Assembly (NCBI GenBank): GCA_964415675.1
Contig: CAYQBG010000005.1
Coordinates: forward strand, 62,001-126,000
Length of the DNA: 64,000 nt
Direction of reading: 5' to 3'
Origin: UBA5336 sp964415675
GTDB lineage: Bacteria > Pseudomonadota > Alphaproteobacteria > Caulobacterales > Hyphomonadaceae
Shown: positions 52,829 to 61,127 of the stretch, in pieces
Numbering within the stretch: position 1 is the first letter of the stretch
Layout: each line of letters starts with the position of its first letter
Program-made: the position numbers and the translations under genes
Notes under the pieces: model-generated
The model's database searches: none
What the model was told of the DNA's origin: nothing
What the model saw: the letters and a program-made list of their open reading frames with translations, nothing else

Positions 52829-54424
52829 ATGCCCGATTCCCCCACGACCAACGCCCCGGACCTGACCGTTTCTGAACTCGCCGCGAGCCTGAAACGGACG
52901 ATCGAAACGAACTACGACCATGTCCGCGTGCGCGGCGAACTTGGCCGCGTTACGATTGCGCGGTCGGGGCACATGTATGCCGATATCAAGGACGATAAAG
53001 CGGTGCTCAACACTGTGATGTGGAAAGGACAGGTCCAGCGCCTGCCTTTCCGCCCGGAAGAGGGCCTGGAAGTCGTCGCCGAGGGCAAGCTCTCCATCTA
53101 TGCCGGGCGATCAAACTACCAGTTGATTGCTGCCACAATGCGCCCGGCCGGTGCCGGTGCCCTGATGGCGCTGCTGGAAGAGCGAAAGAAAAAGCTTGCA
53201 AAAGAGGGCCTGTTCGATCCGGCCCACAAGAAGAAGCTCCCCTTCCTGCCGCAGACTATCGGCGTCGTGACCAGTCCGACCGGCGCGGTTATCCGCGACA
53301 TCCTCCACCGGATCCGCGACCGGTTTCCCGTGCGCGTCATTGTCTGGCCGGCACTGGTGCAGGGCGATCTTGCCGCCGGCCAGGTCGAGGCGGGCATTCG
53401 CGGTTTCAACGCCATGACCGGCCCGGACCGCCCCGATGTGCTTATCGTGGCGCGCGGCGGCGGCTCGATTGAGGATCTCTGGCCGTTCAACGAAGAGATT
53501 GTCGTGCGCGCCGCTTTCGAGAGCGATATTCCTCTGATCTCGGCGGTCGGCCACGAGACCGACACCACGCTGATCGACCATGTTTCCGATGCGCGCGCGC
53601 CGACGCCCACGGGCGCGGCCGAGATCGCGGTGCCGATGCGCTCGGAGCTGTTGCTCAGCACCGATGAGTATGGCGCACGGCTGAAAAGGGCTCTGTCGGC
53701 GCAGGTCAATGGCCATCGCGACCGGCTGCGCGGCGCGCGCCTGCCACGGGCAGAGAGTTTCCTGGAGACCCGCCGCCAGAGGCTGGATTATGCCGGCGCC
53801 TCCCTACCGCGCGCAACGCTGACGCTCGCCGAACGCGCCCGCGCCCGGCTGCAGAATGCCAGCGCACGCCTGCCCGTGCCCACCTCGCTCCTGCGTGAGG
53901 CCGCACAGCGCCTGGCACAGGCCGGGACCGGCCTGACCCATGGGTTGCGCATGGCCAGTTCCGCCCGGCGCCTCGCGCTGACGCAAACCGCCACACGGCT
54001 CCAGCCCGCCCCCTTGCGCAGCCAGGCCCGTCGCAGTCGCGAACGGCTCATCGAAGTGGCCGGACGTGCCCGCCCGGCCCTCATTCGTGCCCTCACTGAC
54101 CGCCGCAACTCACTCTCGCAAGAGGCGAAACTGCTAGAAACCCTCTCCCACCAGGCGACTCTTAAGCGCGGTTTCGCCCTCGTGCGCGGCGAGGATGGGG
54201 CCTTAATTCGCAGCGCGAAGACGGCCGCCGGGGCCGCGCGCGTCTCACTCAGCTTCGCCGATGGTGAAGTCAGCGCCACGCCTGACCCGGAAGGTGCCGG
54301 TCCTCAATCGCCCTCGAAGCCTGCGCCGAAAAAGAAGCGCCTGCCCGCCAAATCTGCCTCCCGCAAGACTGTCCCGGCACCGCCAAAGCCGACCCCCACA
54401 AAAGACCAGGGCTCACTCTTCTGA
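52829..54424 (+). CDS. xseA: Exodeoxyribonuclease VII large subunit
   Basis: This 531-residue nuclease subunit degrades single-stranded DNA with XseB. The N-terminal OB fold includes LTVSELAASLKRTIE and RSGHMYADIKDD; the catalytic centre has IGVVTSPTGAVIRDILHR, VLIVARGGGSIEDLWPFNEE and ISAVGHETDTTLIDHV with the key aspartates and histidine. A long arginine-rich coiled coil follows (about 300-430). The Pro/Lys-rich tail after residue 490 is longer than in E. coli. The ribosome-binding site is weak, suggesting coupling to the preceding small gene. Confidence 0.96.
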   Translation: MPDSPTTNAPDLTVSELAASLKRTIETNYDHVRVRGELGRVTIARSGHMYADIKDDKAVLNTVMWKGQVQRLPFRPEEGLEVVAEGKLSIYAGRSNYQLIAATMRPAGAGALMALLEERKKKLAKEGLFDPAHKKKLPFLPQTIGVVTSPTGAVIRDILHRIRDRFPVRVIVWPALVQGDLAAGQVEAGIRGFNAMTGPDRPDVLIVARGGGSIEDLWPFNEEIVVRAAFESDIPLISAVGHETDTTLIDHVSDARAPTPTGAAEIAVPMRSELLLSTDEYGARLKRALSAQVNGHRDRLRGARLPRAESFLETRRQRLDYAGASLPRATLTLAERARARLQNASARLPVPTSLLREAAQRLAQAGTGLTHGLRMASSARRLALTQTATRLQPAPLRSQARRSRERLIEVAGRARPALIRALTDRRNSLSQEAKLLETLSHQATLKRGFALVRGEDGALIRSAKTAAGAARVSLSFADGEVSATPDPEGAGPQSPSKPAPKKKRLPAKSASRKTVPAPPKPTPTKDQGSLF

Positions 54425-54744
54425 GTATCTGTCCGCGCACCTTGTGTCGATTGGAGCAATTGCGCTGCTGGTCGCCTGATGTCCCGTATCGCAGCCGACG
54501 AACAGGCCCCAGCGCTGCGAGCTGGGTGGCCCGGATAAACCGCGCCATGACGGAGCTTTGTAGCGTGCAACCGGCGGTTCCTCAAAGATCCGCATCCCTG
54601 AACACCGAGCAGGGGCCTGCACCCTCGCCCCCGAAGGGATGAAAGAGCGGGGCCTTATCGCAGGTGATCCCGGAGCTGCGCTTTGCTTCGTCCGGAAATG
54701 CGGGAAAGTGCAACGAGCGCTCTCATACCCCCCAGACAACTCCA
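54425..54744. other. 320-bp convergent gap without a convincing gene
   Basis: The stretch lies between the xseA stop and the stop of a convergent lipoprotein gene. Open frames on both strands have atypical composition and no recognisable domain. It contains short GC-rich palindromes, for example CCGGA at 54670-54674 facing TCCGG at 54691-54695, which resemble degenerate REP-like elements. Nothing more can be supported. Confidence 0.35.
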
Positions 54745-55806
54745 TCAACTCTCAGGTTCGCCCGCCTCTCCCGGACCCGGCAGCGGCGCGGTGAGGGCTT
54801 CGATCACGGTTTCGCCCTGTCGGCGCCCGGAGATGCGTTCGAGCGATTCCAGGAGGGGCGCGATGGCCTTGCCGGAGGAAAAGGGGCCGCGTGCCTTGTC
54901 GACAGCGCCGGCATAGAGTGCTTGGGCCCGCTCATAATTTCCGCTCGCTTCCGCGCAGGCGCCAAGATTGTGCATCACGCCCGGCGCCTGGGGGTAAGCT
55001 GCGTGCAGCCCCTCCCAGATTGAACAGGAGCGGAAAACATCGCCCGATCGCGCCGCCTCGACCGCCTGGGCGAATGCAGGATCTGCACCCGCTTCGGGAT
55101 CGACCGGCTCGGCGATGAGAGGCGCGCGCGCGGTGGCGTTTCGCGGTGCAATATCGCGGCGAATGGCGGAAAATGTGTCGCCCAGCGCTTCGCGCACCAG
55201 TTCAGGCGTCATGTAATCGCCCTGCCATCCGAAGGTCGTTCCCGGATAATGGCCGCGCTTGAGCCGGTGGGATTTGCGATCCTCACCGATGACCCGGTGC
55301 TCGAAACATTCGGTATCCTCCGCCTCGCCGGCATAGGTACGTGAATAGGCGACATCGCCGTTCGCGGTATCGACAAGGCGCGGTGTAACGCTCACTTCCA
55401 CGCGGGTCTCATAACAGATCTTCTCGATATTGATCCTCGTTTCGCAATCGAACAGGCCGTCCCATTCGACGCATTTGGTGTCTTCCTTGGTGTAGTCGTA
55501 GACATTGACATCATCTATGCGGATCCAGCCGGAATAGACGCCGGTGACCGCCCCGGGCGGGGCACCAGGCCCGCTGACGGTGAACCAGCGCCGACCGTCA
55601 AGGCTGGCATCGATCAGCATCTGCTCGAACCGGGCCGAATACCAACCGCCCTCTGGCCCACGAAAGCCATCGACCGCGACATGAAGATAGCTGGAAGCGT
55701 TGACATCACCCGCTGGCAGGCGGGCATCATATGACAGTCCCGGAGACTGGCAGGCGGCAAGAACAGTACCGAGAGCAATCGCGGCAAATGGAAAACGAAG
55801 GGTCAT
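54745..55806 (-). CDS. Lipoprotein with C-terminal TPR-like region
   Basis: The protein has 353 residues. The signal peptide ends in lipobox LAAC (residues about 16-19). The N-terminal 220 residues form a cysteine-containing domain (TKCVEWDGLFDCETRINIEK and TECFEHRVIG) similar to that of uncharacterised alphaproteobacterial lipoproteins. From about residue 255, ARSGDVFRSCSIWEGLHAAY and MHNLGACAEASGNYERAQAL resemble two TPR units. It is likely an outer-membrane lipoprotein scaffold. Function unknown. It is divergent from the Old Yellow Enzyme gene. Confidence 0.8.
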   Translation of the reverse strand: MTLRFPFAAIALGTVLAACQSPGLSYDARLPAGDVNASSYLHVAVDGFRGPEGGWYSARFEQMLIDASLDGRRWFTVSGPGAPPGAVTGVYSGWIRIDDVNVYDYTKEDTKCVEWDGLFDCETRINIEKICYETRVEVSVTPRLVDTANGDVAYSRTYAGEAEDTECFEHRVIGEDRKSHRLKRGHYPGTTFGWQGDYMTPELVREALGDTFSAIRRDIAPRNATARAPLIAEPVDPEAGADPAFAQAVEAARSGDVFRSCSIWEGLHAAYPQAPGVMHNLGACAEASGNYERAQALYAGAVDKARGPFSSGKAIAPLLESLERISGRRQGETVIEALTAPLPGPGEAGEPES

Positions 55807-55951
55807 GGCATGGTTCTCCTTGCCCGCTCACCCTTACCCCGGTTTGCAGCCAAACAGGAAGCGTTTGAACGGTATATGAACCCGTTGCCTTCCCCAGCGT
55901 CGTGTGCCTCAAGAGCCATCGCAGACCAGAAAAACCCGGAGGATCCCGCGC

Positions 55952-57064
55952 ATGGCCAACGCTTCGCCCCTGTTCCAGCCCTTTACCTGCAAGTCGATGA
56001 CCCTGGCGAACCGTGTCGTCATGGCGCCCATGACCCGCAGCTTTTCTCCTGGCGGCGTGCCCGGGAATGATGTGGCGGAGTATTACCAGCGGCGAGCCGC
56101 CGCCGATGTCGGCCTGATCCTCACGGAAGGCACAACGACCGACCGGCCGGGCTCATCCTCCGACCCGAACGTCCCCAATTTCCATGAGCCCGATGCACTG
56201 GCCGGCTGGAAACGCGTAGCCGAGGCGGTGCATGGCGCAAACGGAAAGATCGGCCCGCAGCTCTGGCATGTCGGGATGATGCGCAAGCCCGGCACGGGAC
56301 CGTATCCCGAAGCGCCATCTGACAGCCCGGCCGGCGTCACCCATACCGGCAAACAGGTGCAGCCCGAGCCGACCGAGGAAGAGGTCGCCGACATGATCGC
56401 GGCCTATGCCCGCGCGGCAGGTGAAGCGAAATCGCTTGGGTTTGACTGTGCCGAAATCCACGGAGCACATGGCTATCTCATCGACCAGTTCTTCTGGGAT
56501 GTCATGAATGTGCGAGGCGACCGCTGGGGAGGCGATCTGGTCCAACGCGCAAACTTTGCCGGTGACGTGATCCGCGAATGTCGCGCCGCCGTCGGTGAGG
56601 ACTTCCCGATCATCCTGCGCTGGTCGCAATGGAAACAGCAGGATTTCGACGCCCGTCTCGCGCCGACACCTGATCAGCTTGAAGCCTTTTTGAAAGTCTT
56701 CGTCGATGCCGGTGTGGATATCATTCATTGCTCGCAGCGCCGCTTCTGGGAGCCGGAATTCCCGGACGTGGACGGCGAAAACGGGCTCAACCTGGCCGGC
56801 TGGGCAAAGAAGCTGACAGGCCTGCCGACCATCACGGTCGGGTCAGTCGGCCTGTCGAGCGACTTCATCAATGCCTTCCGCGGCGAGAGCTCGAAGACCC
56901 GCCCGCTATCTGATCTCATCGAACGGCTGGACCGCGGTGAGTTCGACCTCGTCGCGGTTGGGCGCGCGCTGCTTCAGGATCCCGAATGGGCGAAAAAGGT
57001 CAAGGATGGCCGTGAAGACGAACTGGCCGACTATGACGCAAAGGCACTGGCCACGCTTTACTAG
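55952..57064 (+). CDS. NADH:flavin oxidoreductase (Old Yellow Enzyme family)
   Basis: This 370-residue FMN enzyme reduces activated C=C bonds. MTLANRVVMAPMTRSFSPGG opens the barrel; GPQLWHVGMM, CAEIHGAHGYLIDQFFWDV with the catalytic His and the Asp/His pair, and the phosphate-binding VAVGRALLQDPEWAKKV are typical. GGAGG lies 9 nt before the ATG at 55952, and an earlier in-frame ATG at 55904 is unlikely. It stands alone, facing away from the lipoprotein gene and converging on clpA across a strong hairpin. Confidence 0.93.
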   Translation: MANASPLFQPFTCKSMTLANRVVMAPMTRSFSPGGVPGNDVAEYYQRRAAADVGLILTEGTTTDRPGSSSDPNVPNFHEPDALAGWKRVAEAVHGANGKIGPQLWHVGMMRKPGTGPYPEAPSDSPAGVTHTGKQVQPEPTEEEVADMIAAYARAAGEAKSLGFDCAEIHGAHGYLIDQFFWDVMNVRGDRWGGDLVQRANFAGDVIRECRAAVGEDFPIILRWSQWKQQDFDARLAPTPDQLEAFLKVFVDAGVDIIHCSQRRFWEPEFPDVDGENGLNLAGWAKKLTGLPTITVGSVGLSSDFINAFRGESSKTRPLSDLIERLDRGEFDLVAVGRALLQDPEWAKKVKDGREDELADYDAKALATLY

Positions 57065-57072
57065 GCCGTATC

Positions 57073-57103
57073 TCCGGGCGAAGCGGTGTCCGCTTCGCCC
57101 GGA
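57073..57103. terminator. Bidirectional hairpin between OYE gene and clpA
   Basis: TCCGGGCGAAGCGG pairs perfectly with CCGCTTCGCCCGGA over 14 bp across a 3-nt loop. It sits exactly between two convergent stops. There is no T-tract, so it is a strong stem but an imperfect intrinsic terminator. Confidence 0.65.
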
Positions 57104-57109
57104 AACGCC

Positions 57110-59434
57110 TTAATTCACAGCGTCCGCCGTATCGTCTTCCTCGTCGCTCTTTGAGGATTTGCCGGGCTTGCCTTCCTTGTACTTGAAGGACAGCTTGTCG
57201 GGATCCTTCTTGTCGATATCGACGCGAACCTCACCGCCCTTGGTCAGTTTCCCGAAGAGCAGTTCCTCGGCCATCGGCTTCTTCACATATTCCTGAATCA
57301 CGCGCGCAAGCGGACGGGCACCCATTTCCGGATCGAAGCCGCGCTTGGCCAGCCAATCGCGCGCCTTCGGCGTGAGAGACACCGTGACATTGCGGTCGGC
57401 GAGCTGGATTTCCAGCTGCAAGACGAATTTTTCCACCACGCGCTCGATGATCTCGGGAGTCAGTCCGCCGAACCGGATGGTCGAGTCGAGACGGTTGCGG
57501 AATTCCGGGGTGAAGATTCGCTTGAGCGCCTCATCCTGCTCGTCTTCCTTCTTGCCGGCCCCGAAGCCGATGGCGTTCTTCGCCGCATCCGATGCACCGG
57601 CATTTGTGGTCATGATCAGGATGACATTGCGGAAATCGACCTTGCGGCCATTGGCGTCTGTCAGCGTGCCGTTGTCCATCACCTGCAGGAGGATGTTGAA
57701 CAGGTCCTCATGCGCCTTCTCGATCTCATCCAGCAGGAGAACGCAATGGGGGTGCTGGTCGACACCATCGGTCAACAGCCCGCCCTGATCATAGCCAACA
57801 TAGCCAGGCGGCGCACCGATCAGCCGGGAAACCGTATGGCGCTCCATGTATTCGGACATGTCGAAGCGCAGCATCTCCACACCGAGAATAGAGGAGAGCT
57901 GTTTGGCCACCTCGGTCTTGCCGACGCCGGTGGGCCCGGTGAAGAGATAACAGCCAATCGGCTTGTCCGGTTCGCGCAGGCCCGCGCGCGCCATCTTTAT
58001 GGAGGCAGACAGCGCCTCAATTGCCTCATCCTGGCCGAACACCACACGTTTCAGGTCGTTTTCGAGACCCTTGAGAAGCGAGGCGTCGTTCTTAGAGACC
58101 TGTTTCGGGGGAATGCGGGCGATCTTGGCCACGATGGCCTCAATTTCCCGCGCGCCCACCACCTTGCGGCGCTTGCTCTCGGTTTTCAGCCATTGCGAAG
58201 CGCCTGCCTCGTCAATCACGTCGATCGCCTTATCAGGCAGCTTGCGGTCCGTCAGATAGCGGTCCGACAACTCCACCGCAGACTTTATCGCCTCATTCGT
58301 ATAACGCAGGCCATGAAATTCCTCGAATTTCGGCTTCAGGCCGGTGAGGATCTTGATCGCATCGGGCACGCTTGGCTCGACCACGTCGATCTTGCGGAAC
58401 CGACGCGACAAGGCCCGGTCCTTCTCGAAATGCTGCTTGTATTCCTTGAAAGTGGTCGAGCCCATACAGCGCAGATCGCCAGATTGCAGCGCAGGCTTGA
58501 GCAGGTTGGACGCGTCCATCGCGCCACCCGATGTTGCCCCGGCGCCAATGACGGTGTGGATCTCGTCGATGAAAAGGATGCCCTTCTCCAGGCTCTCCAT
58601 CTCCTTCATCACCGATTTCAGTCGCTCCTCGAAATCTCCGCGATAGCGCGTGCCGGCAAGAAGCGAACCCATATCGAGCGAATAGATCACAGCATCTTCG
58701 AGAATCTCAGGCACTTCGCCTTCGACAATCTTGCGGGCAAGTCCCTCGGCGATGGCTGTCTTGCCGACTCCCGGATCACCGACGAGAATCGGATTGTTCT
58801 TGTTACGACGGCAGAGAATCTCGATGCAGCGCTCGATTTCCAGGTCGCGCCCGATGAGCGGGTCGATCTTCCCGGCGCGTGCCTTGTCATTGAGGTTGAC
58901 GCAATAGGTCTCCAGCGCCTCAAGCCCCTGTTTGACATTGCCATCCTCATTGGTTTCGGCGCCGCGCGGCGTTGAAGGCCGCGAGGCCCCTGGCCGCTTC
59001 GCCACACCATGAGAGACGAAATTCACCGCGTCATAGCGGGTCATGTCCTGCTCCTGCAGGAAGAAGGCGGCATGGCTTTCGCGCTCGGAAAAGATCGAGA
59101 TCAGCACATTCGCGCCGGTAACTTCGTCGCGTCCGGAGCTTTCGACGTGCAGTATAGCGCGCTGAACAACGCGCTGGAAGGCGGCTGTCGGCTGCACTCG
59201 TCCTTCGGAATCCTCGACAATCAGACTTGAAAGATCGTCATCGAGATAATTGGTCAGATCCTCGCGCAGACGATGAATCTCAACCTTGCAGGCGGTCATT
59301 ACCTCGGCCGCTTCATCATCCTCAACGAGGGCAAGCAGGAGGTGCTCAAGCGTGGCATATTCATGGTCGCGCTCGGCTGCGAGATTGAGTGCACGCTCCA
59401 GAGCGGTTTCGAGTGAGGGGGTCAGGCTGGGCAA
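57110..59434 (-). CDS. clpA: ATP-dependent Clp protease ATP-binding subunit ClpA
   Basis: This 774-residue AAA+ unfoldase feeds the ClpP peptidase. An N-terminal Clp repeat domain precedes two AAA+ modules: Walker A GDPGVGKTA (about 215) with Walker B ILFIDEIHTVIGAG, then GPTGVGKTEVA (about 500) with the following VLLLDEIEKAHEDLFN. The C-terminus has a small ClpP-facing domain and an acidic, lysine-rich tail. ClpS is encoded 12 nt upstream on the same strand, the usual adaptor-unfoldase pair for N-end-rule substrates. Confidence 0.98.
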   Translation of the reverse strand: MPSLTPSLETALERALNLAAERDHEYATLEHLLLALVEDDEAAEVMTACKVEIHRLREDLTNYLDDDLSSLIVEDSEGRVQPTAAFQRVVQRAILHVESSGRDEVTGANVLISIFSERESHAAFFLQEQDMTRYDAVNFVSHGVAKRPGASRPSTPRGAETNEDGNVKQGLEALETYCVNLNDKARAGKIDPLIGRDLEIERCIEILCRRNKNNPILVGDPGVGKTAIAEGLARKIVEGEVPEILEDAVIYSLDMGSLLAGTRYRGDFEERLKSVMKEMESLEKGILFIDEIHTVIGAGATSGGAMDASNLLKPALQSGDLRCMGSTTFKEYKQHFEKDRALSRRFRKIDVVEPSVPDAIKILTGLKPKFEEFHGLRYTNEAIKSAVELSDRYLTDRKLPDKAIDVIDEAGASQWLKTESKRRKVVGAREIEAIVAKIARIPPKQVSKNDASLLKGLENDLKRVVFGQDEAIEALSASIKMARAGLREPDKPIGCYLFTGPTGVGKTEVAKQLSSILGVEMLRFDMSEYMERHTVSRLIGAPPGYVGYDQGGLLTDGVDQHPHCVLLLDEIEKAHEDLFNILLQVMDNGTLTDANGRKVDFRNVILIMTTNAGASDAAKNAIGFGAGKKEDEQDEALKRIFTPEFRNRLDSTIRFGGLTPEIIERVVEKFVLQLEIQLADRNVTVSLTPKARDWLAKRGFDPEMGARPLARVIQEYVKKPMAEELLFGKLTKGGEVRVDIDKKDPDKLSFKYKEGKPGKSSKSDEEDDTADAVN

Positions 59435-59446
59435 ATCGCTTATCCT

Positions 59447-59788
59447 CTAATCGTCTTTTTCCATCACACACTGGAGCGGATGTTCGTTGCGCTGGGCCAT
59501 GTCGAGCACCTGCGCCACCTTTGTCTCCGCCACCTCATATGTGTACACCCCACAAAGCCCCACACCCTTCTGATGCACATGTAGCATGATCCGGGTGGCT
59601 TCCTCGCGGCTCTTGTTGAAGAACCGCTCGAGAATGAAAACGACGAATTCCATAGGCGTATAGTCGTCGTTCAGCAGCATGACGCGATAGAGCGACGGAC
59701 GCTTTGTTTTCACGCGCGTTCGCGTCGCAACGCCTGTATTCTGGTCACCGTCGACACTACCGCCGTCGGACTCGCCCTCATCGGACAT
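59447..59788 (-). CDS. clpS: ATP-dependent Clp protease adaptor ClpS
   Basis: This 113-residue adaptor delivers N-degron substrates to ClpA. After a disordered acidic N-terminus, the folded core reads YRVMLLNDDYTPMEFVVFIL, EEATRIMLHVHQKGVGLCGV and YTYEVAETKV, with the asparagine-aspartate pair and histidine of the N-degron pocket. The start is not firm: ATGs at 59788 and 59815 both lack a strong ribosome-binding site, and the frame opens earlier. It is followed 12 nt later by clpA. Confidence 0.94.
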   Translation of the reverse strand: MSDEGESDGGSVDGDQNTGVATRTRVKTKRPSLYRVMLLNDDYTPMEFVVFILERFFNKSREEATRIMLHVHQKGVGLCGVYTYEVAETKVAQVLDMAQRNEHPLQCVMEKDD

Positions 59789-59906
59789 GGTGAACTGGGA
59801 TTGTGTCTCTCGCATGGCAGACAAGATAGGCCTTCTTCTGTCAGAAGGAAGCCTGACCATGGAGCGCGACTGTTTCAAGGCCCGATTACGCCCGAACGCG
59901 CTTTTT

Positions 59907-60302
59907 TCATTCGCGCAGGCTTTCGATCAGGTCCGATACGCGCCGGCGATTGGCCCCCAGATCGCTGTGACCGAGACGGCTGCGCGAATAGATAGCCAGC
60001 TGCGACCCCTGCCCCCCAGGCCCATCCAGGACCATCGCATCGACATCATCCCTGAATCGGAAAACGGCGCTGACAGCGACAAACTGGAGTGCATGCGCGC
60101 CGGGGTCTTCCATTACCAGCCGCCAGCGCGGACGCGCTGCAATGCGCGCAAGCAGTCGCTCATAGGTAGCGTGCAGCGAATCGTTGAAGACCGGCGAAAT
60201 CATGTCCGGAACAGCGCGCTTGCAAAGCCCATCAGGCGCTAGAAGGTAAGTATTCGGGGTCTCGGGACGCACAAGCGCTGCAAAATCAATCCGCTCGGTC
60301 AT
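59907..60302 (-). CDS. DUF1499 protein
   Basis: The protein has 131 residues and matches the DUF1499 family of unknown function by the ordered elements ARPRWRLVMEDPGAHALQFV, FRFRDDVDAMV and YSRSRLGHSDLGANRRRV. It has no signal peptide or membrane helix. A GGGGCGATCT stretch precedes the ATG at 60302. It lies between clpS and the phasin, separated from the phasin by a strong terminator, so it has its own promoter or weak read-through. Confidence 0.85.
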   Translation of the reverse strand: MTERIDFAALVRPETPNTYLLAPDGLCKRAVPDMISPVFNDSLHATYERLLARIAARPRWRLVMEDPGAHALQFVAVSAVFRFRDDVDAMVLDGPGGQGSQLAIYSRSRLGHSDLGANRRRVSDLIESLRE

Positions 60303-60342
60303 AGATCGCCCCAAATCGCATTCCTACGCATTCGCAGCATAA

Positions 60343-60372
60343 GAAAAAGCCGGCCTCAAACAGAGGCCGACT
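60343..60372 (-). terminator. Intrinsic terminator of the phasin gene
   Basis: On the minus strand AGTCGGCCTC pairs with GAGGCCGGCT (one G-U) across a 5-nt loop and is followed by TTTTTC. It lies about 35 nt past the phasin stop. This is a textbook Rho-independent terminator. Confidence 0.88.
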
Positions 60373-60406
60373 TTCTTACTCTTACGCCACTCTACTGACA
60401 GGCAGC

Positions 60407-60850
60407 CTACTTCACCGCCTGGAGCTTTTCAACCATCTGACCAGCATGGGCGTTCAGCGGCTGGGTCGCTTCGCGCATCGTATCAGCCATAAGGCTCGCA
60501 ATCGACGACATCTGGGTCATGTAGGCGTCAAGCGCCGACTTAGCGAAATTCGCCTGAACCTCCACCGCTTCCTGCATGGATTTGGCGCCAGCAACTGTCT
60601 TGGTCGCTTCCATCGACTCGCTCATCGCGCTCTGCATGTATGCGATCGTCTTGGAATTGGCTTCCTGCGCACCTTTTGCGGTGACACGGGCGGCTTCGGC
60701 GCAGGCCTGAAAGCCTTCGCGCGACAGCTCGGTCATGTTGCCGGCCATGGACACAAAGCGGTCCATGTTCTCGCGCATTGCATCATTGTTCATCACGCCG
60801 TTTGAAGTGAACATTGCGAACGGGTTCTGAGTCTGGGCGGTCTTGGCCAT
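60407..60850 (-). CDS. Phasin (polyhydroxyalkanoate granule protein)
   Basis: This 147-residue, almost wholly helical, amphipathic protein has no cysteine-rich or enzymatic motif. ELSREGFQACAEAARVTAKG, ANSKTIAYMQSAMSESMEAT and VQANFAKSALDAYMTQMSSI are the phasin pattern. Such proteins coat polyhydroxyalkanoate granules. It is monocistronic with its own sigma70-like promoter (60910-60938), a PhaR-type operator just upstream of that promoter and a strong terminator. No phaC or phaR gene lies in the window. Confidence 0.9.
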   Translation of the reverse strand: MAKTAQTQNPFAMFTSNGVMNNDAMRENMDRFVSMAGNMTELSREGFQACAEAARVTAKGAQEANSKTIAYMQSAMSESMEATKTVAGAKSMQEAVEVQANFAKSALDAYMTQMSSIASLMADTMREATQPLNAHAGQMVEKLQAVK

Positions 60851-60909
60851 GGTAGTACCTCATTTGGATTCTCGTGGGTCCGGGGCCGACCCACTAGGAC
60901 GATGTCTGC

Positions 60910-60938
60910 GAGATAGCATGCCGCCTTCGCAATTGCAA
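60910..60938 (-). promoter_or_regulatory. Sigma70-like promoter of the phasin gene
   Basis: Reading the minus strand, TTGCAA (60938-60933) is followed after exactly 17 nt by TATCTC (60915-60910). It is about 60 nt upstream of the phasin ATG. Confidence 0.55.
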
Positions 60939-60945
60939 GATATTT

Positions 60946-60957
60946 TTGTGCAGCGCA
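60946..60957 (-). promoter_or_regulatory. PhaR-type operator upstream of phasin
   Basis: The minus strand reads TGCGCTGCACAA, which fits the consensus TGCRNYGCASMA that I recall for Bradyrhizobium PhaR at every position. It lies 8 nt upstream of the -35 element. PhaR represses phasin genes until polymer accumulates, so this placement is sensible. Confidence 0.55.
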
Positions 60958-61034
60958 CCAATTCCAATGCTCATTGGTTGACACACTAAGGGTGCTCGTC
61001 GCCGCATGAGGATTTTGTAAGCCAGCGCCATGCC

Positions 61035-61049
61035 TTAACGACTGGTCAA
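61035..61049 (+). promoter_or_regulatory. CtrA-like box upstream of the D,D-carboxypeptidase
   Basis: TTAA-N7-TCAA (TTAACGACTGGTCAA) matches seven of eight positions of the CtrA consensus TTAA-N7-TTAA. It lies about 80 nt before the ATG. One mismatch and a single copy keep this tentative. Confidence 0.35.
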
Positions 61050-61127
61050 CGGAATAGGCCGACTCTATGGTTCATGCTGGTGGCTGGGGTCATGGCAGCA
61101 TTCGAGGGAATTCGAAGGGAGCGGTGC

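Noticed and set aside
57710..58975. 421-codon plus-strand open frame
   Set aside because: It is antisense to clpA and lacks any recognisable motif.
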